DNA of 8,317 bases from an uncultured Flavobacteriales bacterium (lineage in GTDB: Bacteria > Bacteroidota > Bacteroidia > Flavobacteriales_E > Vicingaceae), in assembly GCA_913059105.1 (NCBI GenBank), contig CAJXRL010000111.1:1-8317 (forward strand). Reading direction: 5' to 3'. Position 1 is the stretch's first letter, and each line of letters opens with the position of its first letter. Of this stretch, positions 1-6,412 are shown piece by piece. A program made the position numbers and the translations under genes. Below the pieces are notes generated by a model. That model made no database searches. It was not told where the DNA came from and was given only the letters and a program-made list of their open reading frames with translations.

Positions 1-36
1 CTGTCTCGTGGGCTCGGAGATGTGTATAAGAGACAG
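1..36 (+). other. Nextera transposase adapter (sequencing artefact)
   Basis: Bases 3-17 read GTCTCGTGGGCTCGG, the Nextera read-2 adapter, and 18-36 read AGATGTGTATAAGAGACAG, the 19-bp Tn5 mosaic end used in tagmentation. The leading CT at 1-2 fits the end of the reverse-complemented i7 index seen at the other end of the window. This is library-preparation sequence left in the contig, not genomic DNA and not a resident Tn5. It supplies a false GTG start at 22 for the first reading frame. Biological sequence begins at about 37. Confidence 0.98.
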
Positions 37-768
37 GTACTTGTTATTTGGTGTGTTTCTACTAGCGCTCAAAATGTACTTTTCAATTCCAGTGGCGGAT
101 CACCCGATGTTTCTGCATTAATGGAATTAAGAAGTACTGAGCAAGGTTTTTTAACACCTAGGATGCTCGAAGCACAACGCTTAGGAATTAACACACCTGC
201 ACAAGGGCTACTGGTTTTTCAAACAAATGGAACAGTTGGTTTCTATTTCTACAATGGTATTGGTTGGGATACCTTAGGCGGGGCAACAAATGTTACCAAT
301 ATTTCGAATGTTACAAATGTAGCCAGTTCAGGCATTGCCGTTATTAGAGATGAGAAAGCTACAGGTGTCGACGGGGGTAGATTTCAACGAAATGCTTGAA
401 GACAACGGGATTTAAATACTATTGATGGGGATCAATCTTTTGTCACGTTGGGTACTAATGATTTTACACTGGACTCAGGCACGTACATTATTACAGCTAG
501 CGCACCTGCTTATGAGGTAGATCAACACCAGATTAGGCTATACAACAGCACTTTGACCACCACTTCTGCTGTTGGAACAATGGCATACGCAGCCGTAATA
601 TCTAATACCTCGGTGAGTTCAATAATTACGGTTGTTACAGTTGCTTCTGGAGGTGAAGCTTTTGAAATTCAGCATCGAGGAACTTTCACTAAAAATAACG
701 ATGGCTTTGGTATAGGTTCGACCTGGGGAGATAACGTCTATACGCAGGTCAAGATTGAGAAACTCTAA
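37..768 (+). pseudogene. Secreted fibre-like jelly-roll protein, copy 1 (5'-truncated, in-frame stop)
   Basis: This is the first of three paralogues. The 5' end is missing: what remains starts inside the signal peptide (the hydrophobic stretch before S-A-Q at 64-72) and is fused to adapter. The mature part opens with Q-N-V-L-F-N-S-S-G-G, then the Bacteroidota module with S-T-E-Q-G-F-L-T-P-R-M and P-A-Q-G-L-L-V-F-Q. An N-V-T-N repeat linker and the C-terminal domain follow. The frame stops at TGA 397-399 and resumes immediately in the same frame with R-Q-R-D-L-N, running on to TAA at 766-768. In copies 2 and 3 the codon at this place is TGG (Trp), so one base (A399 for G) breaks the gene. It is either a recent nonsense mutation or a sequencing error near a contig edge. 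The residues just before it (G-R-F-Q-R-N-A) also depart from the family pattern G-T-F. The C-terminal half keeps the family signature (R-L-Y-N-S-T, Q-H-R, D-G-F-G, V-Y-T-Q-V). The likely role is a surface or secreted binding fibre; no enzymatic motif is seen. Confidence 0.8.
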
Positions 769-936
769 GATTCCTTGCAATTTGTAGTAGACCCATACTT
801 TACTAAGTTCACAAATTGATTTCTGAACAGATGCAATTCAAAGAATATCTCCCGTGCAAAAGGGCATGAATACCTTCGCTGTCAACTGTTAATTTTTTTT
901 ATTAACTTAGCTTACACCGCATTTATTGGTTTTAAG

Positions 937-1707
937 ATGACTATGATAAGAATCCTATTTCTTTGCTGTCTATTGATCCTGAGCCTTGTAAGTAGCTCTC
1001 AAAATGTTCTATTTAATTCAAGTGGAGGAACTCCTGATGTATCCGCTTTAATGGAATTAAGAAGCACCGATCAAGGCTTCTTGACCCCTAGAATGCTAGA
1101 AGTTAATCGATTAGCAATAAATTCTCCTGCACAGGGCTTGTTAGTTTTTCAAAGCAATGGAACTGTTGGTTTTTACTTTTACAATGGATCTGGCTGGGAC
1201 ACTTTGGGAGGAGCGACAACAGTTACCAATATATCTAATGTTACTAATGTAACAAGTTCTGGAATTGCGGTTATTAGAGACGAGAAAGCTTCGAGTACAG
1301 ACGGCGGAACTTTTACTTCTGGCAGTTGGCAACAAAGAGATTTGAATTCCCTGACTGGAGATGTCTCTTTTGTAAGCTTGGGAACAAATGATTTTACTTT
1401 AGATTCAGGAATTTATGTAATAACCGCAACTGCCCCAGCTTATGATGTACAAGATCATCAAGCTAGAATTTACAATTCCACATCTGCACTGTCTGTAGCA
1501 GTTGGTTCAATGGGTTTTTCCAATGCCAATGGAGGCGCAGGTGCCAATACAGAAAGTAATTTAGTTACCGTTGTTCAAGTGGGAGCAAGCGGGGAAACCT
1601 TCAGAATTGAACATCGCTGCTCTACTACTGTAACAACAGATGGCTTTGGCATAGGAGCACCTTGGGGAGTGAGTGTTTTTACTCAGGTAAAAATTGAAAA
1701 ACTGTAG
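937..1707 (+). CDS. Secreted fibre-like jelly-roll domain protein, copy 2
   Basis: A 256-residue intact paralogue. Start ATG 937; an in-frame ATG at 943 is equally possible. Residues 1-21 form a signal peptide with a Leu/Cys-rich core, with cleavage likely near S-S-S-Q-N. Residues 22-90 are the Bacteroidota surface-protein module (P-D-V-S-A-L-M-E, S-T-D-Q-G-F-L-T-P-R-M, P-A-Q-G-L-L-V-F-Q, F-Y-F-Y-N-G-S-G-W). Residues 94-106 are an N-V-T-N-type linker. From about 109 to 256 the protein matches the pattern of a beta-sandwich domain I know from phage tail-fibre and other viral or bacterial fibre proteins: I-R-D-E-K-A, D-G-G-T-F, W131 with R-D-L-N, F-T-L-D-S-G-x-Y, A-P-A-Y, H-Q-A-R-I-Y-N-S-T, E-H-R-C, D-G-F-G and F-T-Q-V-K-I. 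The domain assignment is from memory of the family pattern; trimerisation and ligand binding are inferred. No type IX secretion tail or lipobox is visible. Copy 1 lies 168 bp upstream in the same direction. Confidence 0.8.
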   Translation: MTMIRILFLCCLLILSLVSSSQNVLFNSSGGTPDVSALMELRSTDQGFLTPRMLEVNRLAINSPAQGLLVFQSNGTVGFYFYNGSGWDTLGGATTVTNISNVTNVTSSGIAVIRDEKASSTDGGTFTSGSWQQRDLNSLTGDVSFVSLGTNDFTLDSGIYVITATAPAYDVQDHQARIYNSTSALSVAVGSMGFSNANGGAGANTESNLVTVVQVGASGETFRIEHRCSTTVTTDGFGIGAPWGVSVFTQVKIEKL

Positions 1708-1768
1708 ACCATTCATCACATTTTAGTACCTTTTTATACCTAGTAGTATTAGTTTTGGTTAAAATTAT

Positions 1769-1786
1769 ACGAAAGTGCACTTTCGT
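1769..1786. promoter_or_regulatory. Perfect 18-bp palindrome upstream of the DUF4407 gene
   Basis: ACGAAAGTGCACTTTCGT reads identically on both strands, has no spacer, and ends 35 bp before the ATG at 1822. No T-run follows, so it is not a terminator. Its symmetry and position suit an operator for a dimeric regulator. A loose Bacteroidota-type promoter can be placed here, with TTTG at 1754-1757 and, about 20 bp later, CACTTTCG at 1778-1785 against the TAnnTTTG element. That would put the palindrome over the -7 region. The palindrome itself is certain; the operator role and the promoter are inference. Confidence 0.45.
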
Positions 1787-1821
1787 TGCGTTATTAAAGC
1801 ATCAACCACAAACTTACTACT

Positions 1822-2841
1822 ATGAAAATCGGTGATTTTTTTATATGGTGCGCTGGCAGCGATACCGACCTACTCTCACTTTGTTCTCAAAAAGAACGAA
1901 ACAAACACATTGGTTACGGAACGCTCGTGCTTGTTCCTGCCATTCTTGCCTTAGTATCCATGTCGTTTGCACTTTCAACTGTTGAGGGAATTAAAGCTTT
2001 ACCCATACTTTATTTTTTAGGCGGTTTAATCTGGTCACTCATCATCTTCTCATTTGATCGATTTATTGTTTCTACCCACATTCGAAAAATGGACGACAGA
2101 AGCGAATTGAAAAGCCCTGCCTTTTTCTTACGGCTGGGATTTGCCTTAATTCTAGGAATTGTCATTTCTCACCCACTAGTAATGCTCTATTTTGACGGAA
2201 GTGTGCAGGATCAAATTGCCGAAAATACAGCACTTCATAAAAAAGAAATTGAAAAAGAATACGATACCAAAATATTGAACATTGAGGCAAAACTACTTCG
2301 TTTGGATAGTTCAGAATACATTAAATTAGAACAACGAAACACGCAGGCAGAAATAGTAGCTAAAGAAATAGATGGTGAAGTCATCAAAAATGCAAAAGGA
2401 GAAATCGCCACAACCGGGCTATACGGCAAAGGACCTTCGGCTGAGAACAAAATCAAGCAATTAACAATTTTAGAAGAAGAGTTAAAAGCGTTACGAATAA
2501 ACCAAGTCGTAGAAAGAAGCACGTATAATTCCGAGTTAGTTCAACTTAAAAATCAACAAGACAGTGCTATTGGTGCATACTCCATTTCGGCTGATTATTT
2601 GAAACGGGAAATGGCATTAGAGCAGCTGAAAGAAAAGCACTCTATTGTTCGAGTTACCCAATATTTTTTGATATTACTATTTATACTAGTGGACATCTTG
2701 CCCTTCATTTTCAAGACCTTCTCTCCCTTTGGTATGTATGATCGTATTTTATTAGATGATTCTATATTGGTTCAAGAGTTAGATCATGAAAGCAGAAAAG
2801 TATACCTCGAAAAACTATACAAGCAAATCAGCGAAGCTTAA
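1822..2841 (+). CDS. DUF4407 domain-containing membrane protein
   Basis: A 339-residue protein starting at ATG 1822. It opens with the family-type sequence F-F-I-W-C-A-G-S-D-T-D-L-L (residues 6-18), then hydrophobic segments at about 31-52, 58-79 and 101-124. A long charged, Lys/Glu-rich stretch at about 125-250 is predicted to be coiled coil or helical hairpin, and a fourth membrane segment lies at about 279-298. A short polar tail follows. With four membrane passes the coiled-coil part and both termini fall on defined sides of the inner membrane; I cannot fix the orientation. The function of DUF4407 is not established. Coiled-coil insertions between membrane helices are typical of scaffold or mechanosensory proteins, but this is only analogy. 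The gene sits between two secreted fibre-like genes, has the palindrome upstream, and its stop overlaps that of the convergent gene at 2838-3296. Confidence 0.85.
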   Translation: MKIGDFFIWCAGSDTDLLSLCSQKERNKHIGYGTLVLVPAILALVSMSFALSTVEGIKALPILYFLGGLIWSLIIFSFDRFIVSTHIRKMDDRSELKSPAFFLRLGFALILGIVISHPLVMLYFDGSVQDQIAENTALHKKEIEKEYDTKILNIEAKLLRLDSSEYIKLEQRNTQAEIVAKEIDGEVIKNAKGEIATTGLYGKGPSAENKIKQLTILEEELKALRINQVVERSTYNSELVQLKNQQDSAIGAYSISADYLKREMALEQLKEKHSIVRVTQYFLILLFILVDILPFIFKTFSPFGMYDRILLDDSILVQELDHESRKVYLEKLYKQISEA

Positions 2842-3296
2842 TTCTTCAAGATGTCTCTTATAATTTTTAAGTGGTGCTCGGTGTGAATTCGAATGAATTT
2901 TTTGGCTTGCGACTTGTTCAGCTCTCCAAACACGGGATGCGAAAAATGAGTTGAAGCAGGAAATTTTTCAAGCTGCAATGTATTATCTCTAGCAAAACTT
3001 AGCTGTTGCCGCAGCCCACTCTCAATAATTTCCGCTTTTGGTATAACCTTCTTTGGAGCTTTGCCTTTTCCTCTTGGCAAATAGTTTAAAGCCAGAAACA
3101 AACTTCTCCAAAAATTGAATTTTGCTTTAAATACTATGGGGTCTGATTGTTCTAATGCGCGAACAATTGAGCTAATTACTCGAAGCAAATGATCTGCTTG
3201 CCAAGCAACGGACACTTTGGAAATAGCCAAATTTTCTTCTTTCAGTAATGGAATGTACCGTTCTATTTCAGTCAATTGCTGTTCTAGCGTTTGCAT
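2838..3296 (-). CDS. DUF1569 / DinB-like four-helix protein
   Basis: A 152-residue, mostly helical cytoplasmic protein with no signal peptide, starting at ATG 3296-3294. The DinB/DUF1569 metal-site pattern is visible: W32-Q-A-D-H36 in the first helix region, the family-like H117-F-S-H-P-V-F-G segment, and H138-T-E-H-H142 in the last helix. H36, H138 and H142 (or H141) would make the usual histidine triad. Members are putative metal-dependent proteins, often linked to thiol or detoxification chemistry; the substrate here is unknown. The length is normal for the family. The gene is transcribed toward the DUF4407 gene and shares four bases of stop codons with it. It diverges from fibre copy 3 across a 94-bp gap that must hold promoters for both directions. 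Confidence 0.75.
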   Translation of the reverse strand: MQTLEQQLTEIERYIPLLKEENLAISKVSVAWQADHLLRVISSIVRALEQSDPIVFKAKFNFWRSLFLALNYLPRGKGKAPKKVIPKAEIIESGLRQQLSFARDNTLQLEKFPASTHFSHPVFGELNKSQAKKFIRIHTEHHLKIIRDILKN

Positions 3297-3390
3297 GCAA
3301 CAAAGCTACTGAAATGACTTTAGAATTCTTCAACTAACTAGCTACTAGCATAGGATTTAACGAGAAAATTTCGTAAAATTGCGAGTAATA

Positions 3391-4149
3391 ATGAAATTAC
3401 TTCTAAAGACTTTTCTACTACTAGTATCTCTTGCAGCATTTCAGTTTTCTTCTGGTCAAAATATATTGATCAATGAAAATGGCGGAACACCAGATGCTTC
3501 AGCAGCATTGGAAGTTAGAGCAACAGATAAGGGCATGTTAGTTCCAAGAATGGTTGAAACTAACCGGCTCGCCATCTCTTCTCCGGCACAAGGTTTATTA
3601 GTTTTTCAAACGAATGGTTTGGTAGGGTTTTATTACCACAACGGAACCGGTTGGGATACCTTAATTGGTAGTACTATAATTAATGTTAGTAATGTAACCA
3701 ACGAAAACAATGCAAATATTGCTATCGTCCGTGATGTTAAAGCAAGCGGAGTAGATGGTGGAACTTTTAACAACAATGCTTGGAGAACTAGAGATTTAAA
3801 CGATTTAAGAGGAGACAGTAGTTTTATCACAATTAATGGAACCAACTCATTTACATTAGACTCCGGCATATATGAAGTTCAGGCCAATGCCCCGTCTTTA
3901 GGAGTGAATGAAAACCAGATGAGGCTATATAACTCAACTACAGCAAAAGTTGAAGCGGTAGGTAATGCCGTTAAATCAGTGGCTGCTACTAGTTTGAGTT
4001 TTCTTTCAACTGTCATTTATGTTACTTCTGGAACAAATACATTTATAATTCAACATCAAAGTGAGAACAGCAACTCTGGAAATGGCTTCGGTGATTCAGT
4101 AAATTGGGGCGAAAATGTATACACACAAGTTAGAATCCAAAAACTCTAG
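3391..4149 (+). CDS. Secreted fibre-like jelly-roll domain protein, copy 3
   Basis: A 252-residue paralogue. I start it at ATG 3391; an in-frame TTG at 3379 is less likely because the ATG directly precedes an ideal signal peptide (M-K-L-L-L-K-T-F-L-L-L, cleavage near S-S-G-Q-N at about 22). Residues 24-90 are the N-terminal module (P-D-A-S-A-A-L-E-V, T-D-K-G-M-L-V-P-R-M, P-A-Q-G-L-L-V-F-Q, G-F-Y-Y-H-N-G). A short N-V-S-N-V-T-N linker follows at 98-104, then the C-terminal fibre domain (D-G-G-T-F, W131-R-T-R-D-L-N, F-T-L-D-S-G-I-Y, M-R-L-Y-N-S-T, N-G-F-G, V-Y-T-Q-V-R-I). It is clearly more diverged from copies 1 and 2 than they are from each other, for example in the region matching E-H-R-C, which here reads Q-H-Q-S. 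The DUF1684 gene starts 18 bp downstream in the same direction, so the two may be co-transcribed. Confidence 0.8.
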   Translation: MKLLLKTFLLLVSLAAFQFSSGQNILINENGGTPDASAALEVRATDKGMLVPRMVETNRLAISSPAQGLLVFQTNGLVGFYYHNGTGWDTLIGSTIINVSNVTNENNANIAIVRDVKASGVDGGTFNNNAWRTRDLNDLRGDSSFITINGTNSFTLDSGIYEVQANAPSLGVNENQMRLYNSTTAKVEAVGNAVKSVAATSLSFLSTVIYVTSGTNTFIIQHQSENSNSGNGFGDSVNWGENVYTQVRIQKL

Positions 4150-4167
4150 ATTGTGTATTTTTCCAGT

Positions 4168-4764
4168 ATGAAAAGAATCACTTTATTTCTCTCCTTAAGT
4201 TCTATTTTGGCAACATTTAGTTTTGCACAACAAAAATCAGCTGAAGATTTTCAAAAAGAAACAAACGAGTTTTACTCCAACGCCGAGAGCTCTCCTCTTT
4301 TAAAAGAAGACCTCATTCATTTTAAAGGTCTACCATTTTACAAGATTGATTCACAATACATTGTTACAGCAACAATCGAACGTATTGAGAAAATTCAACC
4401 ATTTAAAATGGTAACCACTACAGATAGAAGACCAGAGTATGTGGTATATGCAATTGCTACTTTTGAATTAGATGGCAAAAACCTCCAATTGAACATTTAC
4501 AAAAACTATTTTCCTGACATAGAAGATGATGAAATATACCTTTTTCTTCCTTTCACTGATGAAACCTCAGGAAACGATACATATGGTGGCGGGCGATTTA
4601 TTGATTTAAAAATTACAGAAGGAAATAAAATGGTAATTGATTTCAATCAAGCATACAATCCCTATTGTGCTTATAACCATGGGTACAGTTGCCCTATTCC
4701 ACCAAAGGAAAATCACTTGAAAGTTCGAATTGAAGCTGGTGTAAAATACGTCGCAAAAGACTAG
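4168..4764 (+). CDS. Secreted DUF1684 domain-containing protein
   Basis: A 198-residue protein. I prefer ATG 4168 over the in-frame GTG at 4153, because the ATG directly opens a signal peptide (M-K-R-I-T-L-F-L-S-L, cleavage after F-S-F-A at about 20). The DUF1684 signature is clear: D-E-T-S-G-N-D-T-Y-G-G-G-R-F-I-D-L at 131-147, then D-F-N-Q-A-Y-N-P-Y-C-A-Y at 158-169 and S-C-P-I-P-P-K-E-N-H-L at 174-184. Two cysteines, C167 and C175, lie within the conserved segment. The family is common in Bacteroidota and other bacteria and its biochemical role is unknown; I assign none. It sits 18 bp after fibre copy 3 and 23 bp before the Sua5 gene, which suggests one transcription unit. Confidence 0.88.
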   Translation: MKRITLFLSLSSILATFSFAQQKSAEDFQKETNEFYSNAESSPLLKEDLIHFKGLPFYKIDSQYIVTATIERIEKIQPFKMVTTTDRRPEYVVYAIATFELDGKNLQLNIYKNYFPDIEDDEIYLFLPFTDETSGNDTYGGGRFIDLKITEGNKMVIDFNQAYNPYCAYNHGYSCPIPPKENHLKVRIEAGVKYVAKD

Positions 4765-4787
4765 ATAAATCCCGAACTTTGGGGCAA

Positions 4788-5744
4788 ATGGAAAGCATCA
4801 TTCAATCTTCTATTGAAAAGGCGGTAGCATTGCTAAAAAACGGCGAAGTAGTTGCTATACCTACTGAAACAGTTTACGGTTTGGCAGCGTTAATTGATCA
4901 GCCAAAGGCAATTGATTACATTTTTGAATTAAAAGGAAGGCCACGAAGCAATCCATTAATAGTGCATGTCGCAAATTTGCAGCAAGCGGAAAAGCTATGT
5001 GACTCTTTCCCCACTCCTTTAAAAAAACTAGCCCAACAATTTTGGCCTGGTTCTTTGACTTTAGTCTTGCCAAAAGCTCAGCAGGTGAGCAATCAAATTA
5101 CGGCAAGTAAAAACACTGTTGGAATTCGAATTCCAAATCACCCTATTTTATTGCAAGTACTGAAAGAAACAGGACCAATTGCCGCACCAAGCGCTAACCC
5201 TTTTGAACGCATAAGCCCAACCACTGCAAAACATGTTGCGGATTACTTTCCTGAAGGATTAAAAATGGTATTAGACGGTGGGGCTTGCCAAGCAGGTATA
5301 GAATCAACTATTGTTGGTTTCGAAAATGGTGAAGTTATTCTATACCGATTAGGGGCAGTAAGCTTAGAAGAAATTGAAAAAGTGGTTGGTAAAGTTGCCC
5401 TTTTTAATGCCCAAAAAAGCACAGTAGTAACACCGGGTATGTCTAAAAAACATTACGCTCCAAAGACCAAAACTGTCGTTACTAAAAATATTAATGATTT
5501 TGTAAATCAGCATGCAACTTCCAAAATTGGATTAATCATGTTTCAGCAATCGTCAAAATTAATTGTTGCTAAAGAAGTCATTCTTTCCCCCTCTGGGAAT
5601 TTAAACGAAGCTGCACAGCACATTTACCAGACGCTTCACAAATTCGACCAATTGGAGTTAGACTATATTGTTATCGAACCGCTTCCCAACAAAGAATTAG
5701 GAAGGTCAATTAACGATCGCTTGAGCAGAGCTGTGCACGGGTAA
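4788..5744 (+). CDS. sua5: L-threonylcarbamoyladenylate synthase, Sua5 type
   Basis: A 318-residue enzyme that makes threonylcarbamoyl-AMP from threonine, bicarbonate and ATP. This is the first step of t6A37 synthesis on ANN-decoding tRNAs; TsaB, TsaD and TsaE then act with it in the cytoplasm. The YrdC domain covers about 8-195 and shows P25-T-E-T-V-Y-G-L, K49-G-R-P-R-S-N (the K-x-R and S-x-N ligand-binding motifs), P-G-S-L-T-L, A-P-S-A-N at 133-137 and G-I-E-S-T-I-V at 170-176. A linker with P-G-M-S-K-K-H-Y-A-P at 216-225 leads into the C-terminal Sua5 domain. That domain distinguishes Sua5 from the short TsaC form, and the full length fits the family. I choose ATG 4788 over an in-frame TTG at 4779. 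The gene is co-directional and closely spaced with the upstream DUF1684 gene. Confidence 0.95.
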   Translation: MESIIQSSIEKAVALLKNGEVVAIPTETVYGLAALIDQPKAIDYIFELKGRPRSNPLIVHVANLQQAEKLCDSFPTPLKKLAQQFWPGSLTLVLPKAQQVSNQITASKNTVGIRIPNHPILLQVLKETGPIAAPSANPFERISPTTAKHVADYFPEGLKMVLDGGACQAGIESTIVGFENGEVILYRLGAVSLEEIEKVVGKVALFNAQKSTVVTPGMSKKHYAPKTKTVVTKNINDFVNQHATSKIGLIMFQQSSKLIVAKEVILSPSGNLNEAAQHIYQTLHKFDQLELDYIVIEPLPNKELGRSINDRLSRAVHG

Positions 5745-5765
5745 AAACGTTAAAATACTTCAATA

Positions 5766-5793
5766 GGTCAATAATTATTACGACCCATTTTTT
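5766..5793 (+). terminator. Possible weak intrinsic terminator after sua5
   Basis: GGTC at 5766-5769 pairs with GACC at 5782-5785. The A/T-rich AATAA/TTATT between them can extend the stem past a two-base bulge, and a run of six T follows at 5788-5793. It sits 21 bp after the sua5 stop. The stem is short and AT-rich, so this is a tentative call. Confidence 0.35.
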
Positions 5794-5914
5794 CTTGCAC
5801 TCCATGAAAAAACAACCTGATATACTTCATCTCATCCCCTCTAAAAACTGACAAAAATCATAGTATTTTCTTGTTTGAAGTCTGAATTTTAGATTGTATT
5901 TAAAACCCAAAACA

Positions 5915-6337
5915 ATGAAAAAAAGAGAAGCGGTAAGTAACATTATGAAAAAAGATTTATGGACACTTGATGTGCATCAAAGCAGTTTGAGTGAAGCCAA
6001 ATCAATTATGGAGGAGAAACACATTCGTCACTTACCGGTAGTAAAAGGCGAAAAATTAGTAGGAATGATTAGCCTAACCGACATCCACCGCATTAGTTTT
6101 GGCGCCAATTACAACCAAGCAGAACAAGTAGATTCTTCAATTTTTAACAGCTTAAAATTGGAGCAGGTAATGAAATCAGACCCAACTACAATCAATGCGC
6201 AAACAACCATTAAAGAAGTAGCAGAGACACTTGCAAAAGAAGAATTTCACGCGCTTCCTGTGGTAGATGAATCCAACAAATTGGAAGGCATTGTAACGAC
6301 AACCGATTTAGTAAACTATTTGATTGACCAGTATTAA
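5915..6337 (+). CDS. Two-CBS-domain protein
   Basis: A 140-residue protein made almost entirely of a CBS pair (Bateman module): CBS1 at about 8-62 (V-S-N-I-M, I-R-H-L-P-V-V, L-V-G-M-I-S-L-T-D-I) and CBS2 at about 84-138 (E-Q-V-M, F-H-A-L-P-V-V-D, L-E-G-I-V-T-T-T-D-L). Such stand-alone pairs bind adenine nucleotides or related ligands and regulate a partner; the partner cannot be told from sequence. There is no membrane segment or signal peptide, so it is cytoplasmic. I start at ATG 5915 (M-K-K-R-E-A) rather than an in-frame TTG at 5894, since the CBS1 helix begins just after it. The gap of 170 bp from sua5 and the terminator at 6360-6398 suggest a single-gene transcript. Confidence 0.9.
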   Translation: MKKREAVSNIMKKDLWTLDVHQSSLSEAKSIMEEKHIRHLPVVKGEKLVGMISLTDIHRISFGANYNQAEQVDSSIFNSLKLEQVMKSDPTTINAQTTIKEVAETLAKEEFHALPVVDESNKLEGIVTTTDLVNYLIDQY

Positions 6338-6359
6338 ACCAATTTCAATTAAACGTGAT

Positions 6360-6398
6360 AAGGCCCTTCCGTTAATTCGAAAGGGCTTTATTGTTTTT
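6360..6398 (+). terminator. Intrinsic terminator after the CBS gene
   Basis: The arms 6360-6371 (AAGGCCCTTCCG) and 6378-6389 (CGAAAGGGCTTT) pair over 12 positions with one mismatch and one G-T wobble around the loop TTAATT. A T-rich tail (TTTATTGTTTTT) runs to about 6398. It lies 22 bp after the CBS stop and 14 bp from the convergent queA stop, so it could serve both. The T-tail is good only in the plus direction. Confidence 0.8.
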
Positions 6399-6412
6399 AT
6401 GCATTTCCACTT

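Noticed and set aside
22..399. A complete 125-residue gene plus a separate gene at 448-768
   Set aside because: The GTG start is in adapter, and the two pieces lie in the same frame and together match one full-length paralogue, split only by TGA at 397-399.
791..802. Direct repeat of ACCCATACTTTA, also seen near 1999-2010
   Set aside because: Twelve bases, one copy inside a coding region, with no flanking structure. Most likely chance.
888..906. GTTAAT / ATTAAC inverted repeat with a T-run before fibre copy 2, as a terminator for copy 1
   Set aside because: The stem is only six A/T-rich pairs with the T-run inside the loop, and it is 120 bp after the stop. It is too weak to call.
1141..1335. 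Minus-strand reading frame inside fibre copy 2, and similar frames at 2235-2522, 3633-3869, 4861-5073 and (plus strand) 6607-6819
   Set aside because: All lie fully inside well-supported genes on the opposite strand, have no recognisable family pattern and look like shadow frames.
3360..3376. ACGA...TCGT half-sites upstream of fibre copy 3 as a second operator like that at 1769-1786
   Set aside because: Only the outer four bases match and the centre is not symmetric. This is within chance for AT-rich DNA.
37..6337. TGA recoded as tryptophan, because none of the genes ends in TGA and one TGA sits at a Trp position
   Set aside because: Only one such TGA exists and all other conserved Trp codons seen are TGG. 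Nine stops without TGA is not unusual in AT-rich genomes.
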